Shown: positions 1 to 13,762 of the stretch, piece after piece
How positions within the stretch are numbered: the stretch's first letter is position 1
How the letters are laid out: each line of letters starts with the position of its first letter
From: Metarhizium brunneum
Taxonomy: Eukaryota > Ascomycota > Sordariomycetes > Hypocreales > Clavicipitaceae
Length of the DNA stretch: 64,000 nt
Reading direction: 5' to 3'
Assembly: GCF_013426205.1 (NCBI RefSeq)
Contig: NC_089426.1
Location: 1,364,001 to 1,428,000, forward strand
Program-made: the position numbers and the translations under genes
Notes under the pieces: generated by a model
Databases searched by the model: none
What the model was told of the DNA's origin: nothing
What the model saw: only the letters and a program-made list of their open reading frames with translations

Positions 1-2361
1 AAAAGCAGCACCCCGACCGACCAAGAGGCCCTTTCAGGATATGACTGCCACGGCAAAGCACCCGGCCATCTTGCCAAGAACACCGGCGACACCAGTCTCA
101 CATTGTTGCTGTGGGGGGACCCTATCAATTCGGGTCTGTCAAGCGAAACGCAGCAAATTTCGCATTTAGAAAAAAAAAAAGAAAGAAACACGACTACGAG
201 TAGTACTAGGGTACACGTGCCCCTGTAGGTAGCTTCCCAGCCCAACGGGACGCCTGTCTATTGGGAAAAAGGAAGATCGACCCAACCACGCTTCTGCACG
301 CCTTGTCAACAGCCGAAAGACGGCGGAAATAAAGACAAGAAAAAGAGCATGGCCAAGGCGAAAATGACCAGTTGACACGCACGGCCACAGGTACGCGCGG
401 CACGGGGCTTTTTTGTCCCGCAGCCGCCCCGTTATCGAGGCGCTGCGAGAGCCGAGACCGTCCCAGCTGGGCTCAACGCTCTTCATGTCGTAAAACGCGA
501 ACCCTGCGTGCACAAAGACAGCTGAAGCATTGGAATTTTCGCTCAACCTTAAAGAAAGGCCCATGTGCTCATATCATTGTCCTGTTGTAGTGCTTTGTCG
601 CCCGGGCGCACGAGGACTAGCGCCTGGGCTCTCGTCGACTAACAGGCCCCAGCATCCGCGGATGTCGGGGAGGGAACGAACCCGTCTGGAGCCCCATTGA
701 CGGACGGGGTGATGAAGTCCCGGGCATTGATGGCCCGACGACTAAGCCACGTTGGGCAGTGCAGCGAAGGACAAAAAGAAAGAAAGAAAAAATTCACAGC
801 CGGCAGCGCACGTCCGTTCGAATGAATGACTCCCGATACAACTAGCATTTGTTACTAGTAGTAGCACTTTTATCCTTTGCTTGCGATTGCCTGACCACGC
901 CATGGCGCGCCCCTCCGTTTGGGTCCGTCCCCACAGGCTGATTGGCGCGGCCCTGACAAGATTGAACATTGGGAAAAAGGCCAGGCTGCACATGGTGGTT
1001 CGTTTCAGAGTCGAATTTGGGGGCTCCACTGTTTCTGCCAAGGAATCTTCGACCAGGAACAGCTTGCCAGAGGGGAGGCAGGAACACAGGACCCGGAGGC
1101 TTGGGTCAATCATCTGTGAGGGAGAATGAGGCCGGGCCGTTGGGGAGGCGTCAATGCCGACGTGTGTCTGCTGGGGATGTGTGCATAAACCACGTTGTCT
1201 TGACGGTTGGGAGGAACCCTGCTCGGCTGGGCGACGAAGTGGCCTGGTCGCTGGCACATTTCCATCAACGGGACCTAGCTGGACTAGTCACAGGGGGGAA
1301 ACACTGTTGTTGACAACTTCTTGTTGTTGTTGTTTTGTGTCTTTTTTGCAGGCAATGTAGCCAATTGTGGTATCGTATTTGTGTCTATCTACCTTGATCC
1401 ATATACGCTCATGCCAGATGTGCTGCACAGCAGCCTCCTAGTCCGCCCTGTCGGGATCCCAGCGCCCGCGCCCAATTCATTCTGCCAAAACAAAAAACCC
1501 CGCAGACCTGTGTCAATCAAGTCAGGCTGTATGCCAAATGCCGCCTCTCAAATACATGTTGGTACATGGCCAAGTTAAACATCAAATATATGCGCACCCG
1601 TCCGCCAACTGTTGGCCGCTTGCGGCGTTTTTTCGGTCCCGCAATCAAGAAAAGAAGAAGAAGAAAAAAACAAAAAAAGTGACCGAGCATCTACCATGCC
1701 ATTGGGTGCAGGTGTGCACCAAATTCTGTGACGCTACCAGAGTGCCGTTGAGCGAGCGATGCCGTACGTAGAGCTGTTCTTCCAAGGTTGTCGATATGCT
1801 TGGCGTGGCGACGACGTAAACAGTGGCCCAGTTCGCCCTTCAACTTTGGCGCTTTGAGATCCGTGCTGAACAATGTTGGTAGATGCAGCTACTGTCTCCC
1901 GGAGCGAGTGCTGACACTTGACACTGAGCTGTACGGTGGGATTTCCTCTAGTTGGCAAGTTTCGGCAATACATCGCAGCTGTCGGGGAAGTCAATTCCCC
2001 GTACTTTGAGTTTTTCGTGTCGATACACTAGTCAGGCTGTAATTCGAGAGAGCAGCGGCCAAACACGCTTCATGTAGCGTCTGTATGCTAGCTGCCTGTC
2101 GGGTGGAAGTAGTAACGCATGTTGGGGGGTATCCTTTCTATATTTTCGCTGGTAAAACAAAACAGGGCCTTGTGTGATTTGTAGAACACGTCTTTTGCGC
2201 CGTCTGTGGACGCACAAATGACCAGTCGCAAAGAACACACAAAAAGGGGGTCGTCATGATTCGCTTATCCTGAAGACGTGTCGCATTCGCTCGATCCAAA
2301 CAAAAGAAGGGTGGTTTTTTCTCTCCTTTTGCCATGCCTAGGCGCTGTCGCCAAGGATGGT
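1..2361. other. gene-free stretch with simple repeats
   Basis: I see no convincing coding region here. Open frames are short, lack recognisable motifs and are not joined by plausible introns. The stretch holds A-rich and GA-rich simple repeats (around 167-190, 775-792 and 1646-1680) and a GTT run near 1320-1336. Its right end is the 3' side of the small double-CxxC gene. Confidence 0.5.
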
Positions 2362-2649
2362 TTACTTGTAACCGACCATCTTTGCGCAACGCTCACAGTA
2401 GTAGAGGTTGTGGGCGATGCGGACCATGCCGGTGGAGCTGACATCGTCAGTTGAAGTAGCTTCGACTGAGCGAGCACAACGCATGCAGCGTAGAACTTCA
2501 ACCGAGGCAACTGATGGTCGAGGGGCGGAGGAGTCCATGCTGTGTCTGTATCTGGTGGCGGAGGAAGACGCGGTAGATAGTCCTGATTCTGATGAGGCCG
2601 AGGAGGATGATCCAAAGCGTTGAGATGAGATAGTGCCGGCGGAGGACAT
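2362..2649 (-). CDS. small double-CxxC (zinc-ribbon-like) protein
   Basis: A 95-residue protein of unknown function. The first half is Ser-rich and probably disordered. The second half has two Cys pairs, C55-x2-C58 and C85-x2-C88, which would form one zinc site, and it ends with an aromatic and basic tail. I start at the ATG at 2649, which has a good context (CCGCC before ATG). The frame stays open about 100 nt further upstream but has no earlier ATG, only a TTG. Similar short proteins with this layout occur in other sordariomycetes as far as I recall, but no biochemical role is known to me. It is the only gene I can support in the first 13 kb. The paired CxxC motifs make coding more likely than chance. 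Confidence 0.65.
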   Translation of the reverse strand: MSSAGTISSQRFGSSSSASSESGLSTASSSATRYRHSMDSSAPRPSVASVEVLRCMRCARSVEATSTDDVSSTGMVRIAHNLYYCERCAKMVGYK

Positions 2650-5600
2650 GGCGGTATCTATATAGTTGGCAGGCTGTGTGGTGCGTGTGTATGCTTGTAG
2701 AGTGCTGGGAGTGGTGTACGAGTCGGCCGCCTTGTCAGGGAAATAACCCAAGTTTCAGTGACCCCTGGTCGATTTTGGCCCGACGCTTTGCAAAAACAAT
2801 CTCCCGATTTAAGCTTTTGGAAGCAACGAAAGAGCTGCAATCGAAGCGGCGTTTTGATATTGCGGATCAGATGAAGGGGTCCTAGGGTCCCTGTGTCGTA
2901 AGCGTGGTCAGGTCAAGGGTGATTGTTGAGGCAGGACAATCATATGACCAGGGCCAGGACTTGTATTTTCTTTCAGGAGTAAGAAAGAACCGGGCGTCGG
3001 GCAGCTTTAAGGCCAAAAAAAGAGTCCTAGTCTTGGGGATGAAAAGCAGACCAGGTCTATTAGCTCCAGGAAAGGGGTGTGCGGTCTTTGCGAGGGAAAG
3101 CTGGCGACGGGGAGGGACGGCCTTGTTAAAGTAGCGCCCGGGAGGGCTGGAGAGACAGAATTAAAATAGGGTCTGAGGATGGCCAGCAGATCCACGGCCG
3201 TTTCTCAAGATGGCACGGCTTGATCGTCGATGGTGGCCGGCCCTTCCACGCACTTTTTCACCTTGGCCCTGGCCAGGGCCTGGGCCGCCATGAGATGTGA
3301 ATACCATGCATCGGCTGTGGCCGTGTACGGGTACCGCAGTGTAGCGTGGCTTGCGGCTTTGCAGGGCGAAGTTGCAGTTTGACGGGGTGGATGCATGTAG
3401 TGGGGTACAGGAGGGGTGGGAGTGGGGGCAGCGAAGGGGAGGGGCGCCCGGCGCGTTCGGGGGTGTCGACACTGTCGAGACTCGAGGCAGGGAAGAAAGT
3501 TTCCAGGTCCATGCATGTGCATGTAGGCGGCATTTATGCAAGTACACGAGCATAGCAACTCTGCGACATTGGGCACTGGGCGCCGGCCAAGACCACAGCA
3601 GGCAGCAGCCATTTGGAACTCCGCACTCAAAACAAAGCCGCCGACTCTGGTCAGACTCACCCACGCCTTGCCCTGAGCAGCCAGCCAAGTCTTGTCGCAA
3701 TGTTACGGAGCAGCCTCCGTAATTTTCGCCGTGGTCCAAGGGCTAGAACTCCTTGGACCTTGGGCTCGCCTTGCCGGGCTCTCCAGTGGAGGCATATTCT
3801 CTTCCACTTGGGGAGATTGCTTCAAAACCCCAACGGGCCCAGTTCGTTATGCCTTTGGCGTACCACAGCAGGCTACCAACAAAACATGCTGGAATGCGCT
3901 ACATTACATTACGGAGTACTGGGCGGCCAAGCATGCATGCAGGGTACCGAGTACAAAGTTCACAGAAATGGTGTGCCGGGGGCCAGGGTTGCCGAGTCCC
4001 CTCTGCCATCACCCTAGCCCACCTACGACATTATTTTGAACCATTGGTTCGTTGCGGCGTCCTCCGCGAGTACAACCAAGAGCAGAATGGCCTAGGACCT
4101 CTTTGATCTGGTGTTCTATTATTCACTAGTTCACCAGTGTTGGCATGAGCCAGGCAGCTTTCACGCTTGGTGCATGGTAGCGAACAGCAGCCAGATGCAT
4201 GTATTCCCGCAGAACAATCGAGTCATTAGGCTGCCGGCCCATTGTCCCAGAGCACGAAGCTCGAAGACTGAATTGTATCCGCAGACCATCAGATATCTGT
4301 CGCCCTGTCTGCAGCTTCTTGCAAAAACATACTACTCCGGGGCCTCCGTTTGGAATACACATACTCCGTACATATCGTCTTCATAGAGCTGCCGATTGCC
4401 CCCAGTCATCCGTACGCTCCAGTCAGTCTAGTTGCCCTCGGAAGTCTGGAGTGCTTCGTCCAGACGTTTCTTAGCCACGGCCTGTGGATGACGAGTCTAG
4501 CCTTTGGTGATGCGGAAAGGCAAACTAAGCCCGGTGCGACCAAGGCCAGCATCTGGCAACCTCGAGCCCCAGCACGTAATAACGAAGCCTTGAACTTATC
4601 CGAGCAGGAGATTACCGAATCGGAGAGCTCGGGCAGGGAGTGGATATAACGGGACGGCATGAGTCCGCCTTGTCCGTCCAATGTCGCTGGCATTGGGTTC
4701 ACGCTTAGCCTCAATGGCCTCCCCTTCGCGACAGTGGAGTCCGCTAGAAGCCACTGTTTCTGCCCTTGCAGCTGCCTGTGATCTGGAACTGGTCGAACAT
4801 TTGAAAGGCGAAAGCTCTTGGAATGGCGTTGAAACGCGAGTTACGAACGAGTATAGACCCGGCGACCCTTACTGCGTAGTCGTCTTGTCAATCCCTCGAT
4901 GTACGGTACTCTAGGGACGGCGCGTCAGCCCAGCAACCCATCTCGAATGGCTTGAACACAGGCTGGAGTCATTTTCTGCATAGTACCACCTTCGCTCGAC
5001 TAAAACACCATGACGTTCAAACGGAGAAAACTCCGGGGCTTAGTTTGTCTCGCAGGCTGCAAACTGTTGAAGACATACACAATCTGCAGCACTCGTCAAG
5101 TGACATGATACAAACATCGCATTGGATAATGCAGTCATCAGCTTGGCGTTTTAGACATGCAGCAACAACGCATGTCCCCCTCGGTATGTTGATGTGCGCC
5201 TACCGTTACAGATATGGGATACACACCAGCACGCCGCTAATTCGGGAGCAATCTAACCGAATGGCAATATCTACGAAGAATCTGAGTTCCATATCTGTCG
5301 TTCTAACTCACAATACCGGACAGCTTTGGAACGAGGCCGACGCATCGTGCCAGAGCCGACGGCAATAACAGGCCTATGAAAATGCCTGCTTGTTTTGCCG
5401 TGCCGACAGCGGCAGCGTAAACATGTGTCCTGGTAGGAAGGCACATGTGCTTTTCCGTCGCCGATATTGGATACAACGTGACCAGAATACTGTCATAATT
5501 CATAAATCGAAAAGGAGGAATGAGTGCAATGACGCGATGACGGCACATGGGGTTGCCATCTCCAGCGACCTACTAAGAAGCCCAGAAACACAATTGCCGT

Positions 5601-7049
5601 GTCCTTGTCCGTTTTTAGACCGCTACTACTTGTGTCTTTTCACAACGGAGAGATGTCGGTTAGTGATGGTGACACGGCAAGCACGGTCAGCCGCTCTTGA
5701 TTTTGGTGCATGGATACTGTATCATTGCAGTTCAACCAACATCGAGCAAGGTCATGCGGCTCGGTGACGAGTATGAGATGACTGCTTGCAGTTTATGTCT
5801 CGGTTTTTTGCCCACCGCTTGCACATTCGTCAGCATGTGGGTGATGCGAAAACACGATGCCGCTGCCAAATGGCTCAGCCTTAAACCCGTGCAACACAGA
5901 AACGCGTATTGGTTGAGGCTGACCGGCATGGACTGACTGAGTCACCAGCCAAGAAAATGCCATGAAGACATCACGCCTCAGCCATCAATAATGCGCAGCT
6001 CGGAACAGCACAGCACATGCTGTCACCACTGAAGTCCGCATACGCATCAAAACCTCCGTACTCCGTACGGTCAGTCAGTCCTGTCAAGCTACTTTACCAA
6101 GCTGGAGCACCATGTCTGAGCACCCTGTGACACACCCCTCAATGAAGACGCGGGGGCCTGGGTTCACCTCGGTACTTGCATGGTACCCTCTCATCAATGC
6201 AAGCAAAGGGCTCCATGGCACTGTGACCTTCTGGCGTACATAGGCCTTGATGCTAGCTTCGGTCCTTCAGTACATGCATGTACTCTGCCAGTTTTAGCAA
6301 AACCAGTCCGTCGGTTTGAGGCCTTGGCTTTGGAAGTGGACCGGCTTCATCGGCGACTCCTGATGGGCCTGCAAATCTCCGATCCTAACTCAACGTCTTC
6401 CAAGAAGCCAGGATGGACCTTTGCAGGGAATACCAGTCAGTCACGGACTCACGGTCAGTCAAAGAAGAGACATGCTGTATGTACATATGTCACACTTTCG
6501 ATTCAATCGAACGACGTGCGTGTCAATTGATGCCTTTTGCTCGTGACGAGCATCTCGTTGTCGATGGGTTACTGCGCGGTAACTCGTTCAATGTATGCAC
6601 AGGGATGATTGAATAGGCGGCGACAAAAGCCAGCCACGGCAGCGACAGTTCTGCGAGCACCGGGGTAGCGCTGTAGTAGTACGACTTTATTTACACTGCA
6701 CATGTGTATTTCCAAGACAGCAACGATGCATGGACTAGGGCCAGGCGCCATGCTGCCAGTTCTGTCTGGTATTAGTACTCCGCACTCGCATATCATACGG
6801 CTGATGTACGGAGTAAGGAGTACATACTGTCTGGTTGGACCAAGTTGTCGGCATCAGCTCCGTGACAGAGTCGGCCTCTACCACGGGTTATGCCTGAAGC
6901 ACTCTTCGAATTACGCCGTCAAACAAAAGCCCGAGCGGAGGCCGAAGGCGCAGTTTTGCCAGCGGCATGAGCCTCCCGCTCTTGGTAAACGTTGCTTAAC
7001 AAACTCGCGTGTCCTTACGTGTCAAGATGGATCAACCATGCATTTTGAC

Positions 7050-8524
7050 ATTCAGTGAGCCGTCCTCAAGTCTTTCACCAGCCGAATAGAGGAGTCATGA
7101 CGGCCATTCCATGAGCGAAGGCTAGATATGGAGGCCCCCGTCTCCGGATCAATCGCAATCGTCCCACAATCCATGATATGACAGCTCGCTTGCGTTGACT
7201 TGTCCGGGTCAACTCGTTTCAGAGTGACACTGTGACTTATGCTTTTCAAATACTACTAATATCTCTCAAAGTATCCCGCCGGCTCGGTCGAGATCTGCAA
7301 GCCGCAGCAGAAGTCAATGACTCTTGTCGATGCGATCAAGAAAGTCATTTAGAATCCATATCCTCCAACTAGCCGTTTCAATTCCCCGGCCCAACCACGT
7401 TTTTTCATCTCCACAGATCGTCAGTGAAGGCGGATGGCCTGGGGTTTGAATTTAGATCCCAGTAGCATGCAAGCTGCGGGGCATGCGGACCTTTCTACAG
7501 GCACCATTGGATGTTGTGCAAAGCCCCAGTGCCGCATTGAGAGCGTAACTCATGGAGGGTTTTGTGACAGGATCAAGTCATGATGCTTCACCAATTCCCT
7601 CCAAATACTCGGTAGCTTCTGCAAGGATGGGACGCTCATCCTGTATCCACAGATGGGCAGCAGTCTGATGGCTTTGTCAGATGCCAGCGGGGATTCCTTA
7701 GTGCCCGCAGCAGATCGTCGATGTGCAAAAGATCAGCGATGCTTTTGCCACGCTTCTGGCAACTAACTGGAACAATTGTCTAGCAGGGTTGTGCAGCATC
7801 AGTTACGGACGGGCCAAAGAAGAGCGCTTGTCACTGGAACATGTCGATCGGACGTCGATTTGAAGGGGCTGCCAGTCAAACAGTTTTGGAGGGTCGATTT
7901 CTTCAAAGATCAGCCTGCGGAAGTCTCCAGGCACTGACTGACTGGGCCGATTGAGGCGTCGCTGCATGGTCAACTCGTCCCGTCTCTGATAGTCCAAGTA
8001 CTCCACCCCGTTCTCTAGGTTGCATTTGATACTTAAGTACATACATGGCGGCATTCAAGAGTGACATGCCTATCAGCATGTCTACATGTTACTGTCAACA
8101 CTGATATTTTGCCAACTACCACATACTATATGCGGGGAGAGTCTAGTCCGATCCTGCACCAGAGGTATTTGATTGAATACTACTGAATGCTTCATCATGC
8201 CATTATCAGGACTACTACCAATCGGCATTTCAAGCCTCAACTATATGCCTCAAAAATAGTGCTATAGCAACGGACATCAGCTCCGTTGAAACCCAGAAGC
8301 CAACATTGAATGGCATCCAACTTGCCGGAGCAATTCTTCCCATAAAGCTCAGCGCTAGGGATCGGAACGGGGATGGAACTAAGCAACCTGACAACACGAT
8401 GGCTACCAGTCTCTGACCTAACGAGCAGCGTCTTAGGCTTGGAAGAGACGAACCTATTTACGCACCGCGTTAGTATCTTCTTTCTAGGGGGTGCCGGGGG
8501 CTCAATGGCAGCATTCTTCACCAA
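7050..8524 (-). other. possible decayed coding stretch, unrecognised
   Basis: Read on the minus strand, this stretch has several adjacent open segments with protein-like composition (8524-8237, 8054-7803 and 7249-7052) separated by stops and frame changes. I cannot join them with credible introns and do not recognise the family. It could be a degenerate gene, the exons of an unknown gene, or chance. I list it because composition differs from the simple-repeat-rich flanks. Confidence 0.2.
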
Positions 8525-9772
8525 GTTCAGCTGTCTTCCCAGTGTTAAAGTTCAGACCGGAAGGCCGCAATCGAAACATCTAGCCAAAACAACACGCCAC
8601 AGCTCAACACCTTTAGGCGCAGACTCTAACGCCGTGAACGATGCGACATGCGTGGCTTCAAACTCGAGCTCCCCGCCATGTTAGCCTCCAGACATTTAAA
8701 GCTCTTCATACTTTCGAGCTTCTAGCTTAAGCTAACTCCCTAAGCGTTTGCCGGCAGCCCTACATACATACAGTGGCTGTACATGTGGTTGGCTGACGAG
8801 ACTCCATATTCCTCCCTCCCTCTTAATTGCATGTTCCCTGACTTGTGCCTATCTCCTTGCGCCACAATGGACAGGTGAGCCTAGCTCAGTGAGAACAGAT
8901 GGCAATCTCCACCCTGTGATGAAGTGGTTCAGCAAGAGACTTCGTCTCTAGCAGCAGTGATTGGCTGATGGTGAGTCTAGAGCCAAGAAACCCCTGGCTG
9001 GCGCGAAGTTTGTCGCTGAAGCCGGCAGGTTGCCAAACAGGCAGTACTAGTAGATGTTCGAGTGACACTGTCGCAGCACGACTACGGAACTCCTAGAGAA
9101 GGTTCCGAGGCTTCTACTGTCCGTTTCACCTACTACTCAGGCTAATCTGGCTTGTCTTCTCTGGTCTTGGCGAGAATGGGTTGAACCTTGTCGTGGTGAG
9201 TCAAACTATCTTGGTGAGAAACCGTCGCGACACAGTCTGACTCATCAGTAGCATTCCAGAGACGGACGCAACTCCATCCAGGTTCGATGTGGATGCCCGG
9301 GAAACACGGCGAATCCCCCCCCTTTCCCAAATTTTGGCATGGCAGAATGGCTCGGGAGCTTGCCCGGAAAGCTCGGTTCTTAGTTGATTCCAACTGCCTC
9401 CCTCCTCTCTCTTCATCAGCCTGTCGCATTTCTCGGACTGCTTTAGGTACGGCAGAAGACGACGCGTAATAGAATGTCAACTGGCTGTTCTGGCACTGTT
9501 TCACCACCAAAGCCATTGTGACCAAAAAGGGTCTGGTGTCCGTCGCGATCTGGCCACCCCGGCATACATAGACAGCTAAGTTAAGCGACTGCCCTTTTTG
9601 ATATTAAAGGGATTCTAGGCAACCGGTTCTCACAAGCACTCTTCTGTCTCAGGAACTTTACCTAGGTGAGATATTAGTTTGGTGGGGCGCAACTTTCAGC
9701 GACAGAAACATACAGTGCCGTTTGTTGGTTTCAATGTTGGACACTTGGCCATTGTCACAGCTAGGCTGAGGC

Positions 9773-9788
9773 TACGGAGTACTCCGTA
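9773..9788. repeat. perfect 16-bp palindrome TACGGAGTACTCCGTA
   Basis: This is the most complete copy of a short element that recurs across the gene-poor parts of the window, mostly as the half-site TACGGAGTA or TACTCCGTA. Perfect dyad symmetry is seen directly. Whether it is a protein-binding site, a trace of small mobile elements or a biased motif cannot be told from sequence alone. Confidence 0.7.
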
Positions 9789-12700
9789 AACTTTCAATGT
9801 TGTATCTTCTGGGGCAACTTCCACATTTCCAGGAGCATCAACTTGGAAGGTCTCACGTAACCATGTGCTTTCTCGAATTTCCTCGCCAGAGAAGATGATA
9901 TCGGTGAAGCACGTCGGAAAAACACATCAACTATCAAGGACCCTTACTCATGTCGCATGCGACCCGCTCGAAAATAGCTTCAATGGTACTTGGTGCCCAG
10001 CACGGAGGTGACTTCTGGCGAGACGACTACTATCTACTATCTCTTCGAACAGTGGGCCAAATCCGAGAGGCCTGTTGTCTGCCTCGGTGGCACCTACAAC
10101 CGCTGCGAGCTGAGGCTGAGGCTGCGGCTTGGCCGTTGGGCTGGTCAAGTAGAAATCCTGTCTCTGGGTAATATGCACGCCGGTAGATGCTGTTGATGCT
10201 GGAGGTTATCCGCTAAAGCTGTGAATCCGTACAGAGAATATTTGACTCGCAAGTTCCTTGGTCAATCTACCCGTAACGAACTTTGATCAGCAAATTCGGT
10301 AGGGAGCATTGCCGCAGCCCGTTCGTGTCCAAGTCTACAACAAAAGGCGGCTTCGAAAGACTTCACATGGCTCGAACTGACCGACGATACAGTGATATCG
10401 AATTCGACGATATTCTACCAGACCGCTTGGTTGGTACGGACTTGCGCCGTATATCTACTCCGTGTGAGCACCTAGAATATCCCGGCATACATCTGCCTTC
10501 CCATAGACGAAAACAGTGTATCTGTGAATTAACCCTGGTGGTCCATGCCATGGAGGCAGTCGTGTTTTGCACCGCTCCTATGCTGCTAACTGGGCTGCTA
10601 GATATTCGCCCCGGGAATGTTGCCCTACCCTGCCGAGCAGTAATAATGATATTGAACAGTATCTGGCCACAAGGCCGCCTCTCTTGTGCATGACAGCTGC
10701 CGAAAAGGTGGCACGCCGACATATCCAAATCTCCCTCCCCCTTTGGAGAAAGCCACACTGCCGTTCTTGACATGGGATATGCTTTTCGCCGGTTACGCTT
10801 CCCACGGGGCACCCCCTTGCCAACTGAATTGGTGGATGAGGATGCGACAACAACCCTACCCTTGGAAGTTGAGGCATTTCGGTTTGTGTTGATTCAGTGA
10901 CCTTCCTTGCCTGGCTGTTTTACTACTGGACTCTGGGTATACGTGTATTGTATTTTTGACTCATGGAGCCTCTATACAGCTAGGCTTTGGGCAGACTGAC
11001 GATAGCCTTTGGCGCCAGTACGAGGAACAGTAGGAGGTACTCGCCGACTTCCGAGGTAAATGAGTCCATCGTGTACGATCTCCTGGACTTTCGAGTGTTG
11101 CTTTTATCACTGCTGTGTCGAGATGCTGCTCACGGATTTTCAGTAGAAGAGCTAGCAAGCAGCACTCACTGTAAGGCGAAGTCGCACACCCTTGTCGAAA
11201 AGAGTACTATGTGAGGTCTGGTAGTACTGTACTCCAGATGTGCAGTCTGTAAAACAGGGGCTTCAAAATGACAGAGCCAGTCAGTAACGAAGCGGGCGCA
11301 AGTCGCAGTTGACAGCCAGAGACAAGTTACAACCCAGACATTCTCACATCAGACAAACTCAAAACAAAGTCCCGAGTACAAGCTCCCTGACGGCAGGGCT
11401 GCAAATTGGACAAGATCGAGTCAGAAAACAGTCTGCCAATCCGACAGGATCCCACGTTCTAGATCCCCAAAGATCGGCACTTCATGTTTCACTTGTCCAC
11501 TTTCTGTCAGGCCACAAACACATGGCTTGCATTGGTAGGATCGACAGCCACCACTTTAATGTCCCGTTCAATGATGGGATAGGAAAGTGTGAGCTCTTGA
11601 TGGGTTTTACCATGGTCACCTTTCAATTACCATGGACGTACTCTGTATCTTGAAACACCTGGGTCCGATTTTGCGCTTCCACAAAGAAGCAAATGGCGAC
11701 TGTGTCCAGACCAGCCTGTGGCTTGTAGAACCGGGCGCCCCTCTTGGTGCTTGATTGATTTGATTGATTGCCTGATAACGGGCGGCAATTGACTCGACTC
11801 TACCACCAGTTGACCTTTGAGGAGCGGTGCTTCTCCGTCTGTTCCAGACTGAGTCTCGACCCGGGACCGCGCTCAAGCTCGTGCTCTTATGCGCCAGCGA
11901 GAATGGCAGACGGTTGCTTCTCGGCTTGTTGCCGAGCACACATGCAGTATTGTTTTATTCATCTATCAGAATCTGGCTGCCCTTGCCCTTGCCCATTCAC
12001 ACTCACACGCCCCTCCTCCGTCGACCTGGTGGTTTTTGCTCGCCATGGGTCATGGTCCAGACTCCGGGCCTCTTGCCCACGGACAATTTGTGTAGGGCTA
12101 TCGGAGCCGATTCCGGAGCGCTCGGAAGAATTGGGCACATCACCGGCCTGCTCTGTGTCTAATTAATCGTTGTTGCCCAGGATGCCAAGATGCTTTGCGT
12201 TTTGTGGCAGGACAGCCAAGGTGTCGAGGGAGTCACCAGGGCCGCGCTGCATGCGCATGGCGCCATTCTGGGCCTCTCGTGAGCGCTCGCTTCACAAAAG
12301 ACTGCCTTGACTGGTCTTGAAGCCAGCTGGTGAAGAAGAAATGACGGCGTGCGACAATGTCTGACGCTTTGCGCCGTTTTTGTTGCACGCACAGGACGCA
12401 GCGCAACGTGCTGTGACGCGCAAACCATCTCGAACACTAGGCATTATGGACCTCGCAGGTGACATTGATTTCCCTGGCTACCTGCATGGTTCGATTCCAA
12501 ACTCGCTCGTCCTCGCCAAAGGCTGGCGGCGCTGGAGGGATATCGAATAAGCCTGCGCCACGGCTTGCGACGCCCAGCATCGCCGTCTCTCCACGGACAG
12601 TCGCGGACTTTTTGCAGCTTGCGGCTGTTTTGTTATGCCAAGGCTAGATTTGACTTTCATTTGGCTGTGCCGTCTATTATACTGTGTCTTACTTGCTGTA

Positions 12701-13118
12701 GCTTCGGGACAATATGACGAGGCCACCGAACCCCGAACCAGAACCCGCACTCCCAGCGCCTATTGTACCGCAGCCAACGGCGCCGGGCGCGATTGAATAC
12801 CGTGTGTCTTGTACTCCGTGCATCGGAACTAGTATGTAACTTATTTACTGATATGCAGGGTTGCAGCCACCCAATAAATGGCTGCCTGACGTTCATGCAT
12901 GGCGTGTAAGCGCAGCCACACGTGACAAGGCACGGTGGCCATGCGAGTATAATTCGAGGTGCGCACGTCTCCTTGTGTGGCCATGTGTAAAAGGTTATAC
13001 TGGACGTGTCGACATGAATGTCTCTGGGAAGGGGGGCAGGGGGCTTGGGTCTCGTCGGGTCTCGCGGTCTGGATGCCGTGTTGAGTGTTGAGTGTTTGTG
13101 AAATAATTTGTGTGTTAG

Positions 13119-13171
13119 TATTGCCATGTCCCGGCACCGCATCTCCTGCGTCCACCACGGCGGCAGGGTCC
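13119..13171 (-). pseudogene. truncated duplicate of part of the adjacent zinc-binding gene
   Basis: Bases 13125-13137 and 13142-13166 match 14026-14038 and 14050-14074 inside the next gene over 13 and 25 identical bases, with the copy 7 bases shorter between the two blocks. Read on the minus strand, both encode the same LPPWWTQE...CRDM peptide, and the copy continues in frame for only a few dozen unrelated codons. Similarity stops abruptly on both sides. This is a relic of a local duplication, not a working gene. Confidence 0.7.
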
Positions 13172-13762
13172 ATTTAATTTTTCGGGGTTTCATTGAATAG
13201 GCGTGTGGGAAAGTTTGTTACGGAGGATTTACTTCAGCCATCAGTCGCCAGTGTTTCTGTGATGGAGTCGTCTTTTTCGCGGAATTCTAAGTTGAGGCTC
13301 TCGGCGAGGTCTGGACGCGCCGAGAACCTGGCAGGCCGGGGTCGACGACTGCGCACGCGCCAAGGGTGAGGCTTGGGCGGATGGAAGAAGCGCAGAGACA
13401 TAACGGCGAGTACGGAGTACGGCCAAGAAGTGGGTGGTAAGATTGTCTGATGCGTTGGCCTGGATGCATCACGCGTGGGCTCTCGGGAGAGGGCGTACGT
13501 CGGACGGCCACGTCGCCTCCCGGGAACATGACTGGTCTGGCATCAGATGGCCTCGAGGGACCAGAGAGCCTGATGGGAAGTCCCTAGGCGCCAACTCGCT
13601 TGCTGGAACGGTGAGTCTCGGAAGCAAAAGGTATTGATGTATATTCAGCATAGGCCTGAGTGCAGGCAAGGACCTATCTGCTCTGACTGCTACAATGGCC
13701 CCGAGACGACACAGGCAGCACTTCCCGCCCTGTTGGTTGACAGCACCGCTCGGCGACGCTTC

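Larger units (their letters stand above)
2650..13118. other. long gene-poor region
   Basis: Over 10 kb with no gene I can support. Open frames rarely exceed 130 codons, occur on both strands and do not join through introns into recognisable domains. The region is dotted with copies of TACGGAGTA or its complement: near 3910, 4361, 6055, 6807, 9773 and 12811 in this stretch. It also has TTGAT tandem units near 11750-11770. It may hold lineage-specific or decayed genes. One possible decayed stretch is listed separately. Confidence 0.5.

Noticed and set aside
650..740. tRNA-like pattern on the minus strand (GTCGGG...CCCGAC ends, GGTTCGTTCC)
   Set aside because: The T loop lacks the invariant A after TTCG, and no D or anticodon arm forms. 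At best a very degraded tRNA fragment.
12478..12505. B-box-like GGTTCGATTCC
   Set aside because: Flanking bases do not pair into a T stem and no upstream A box is present.
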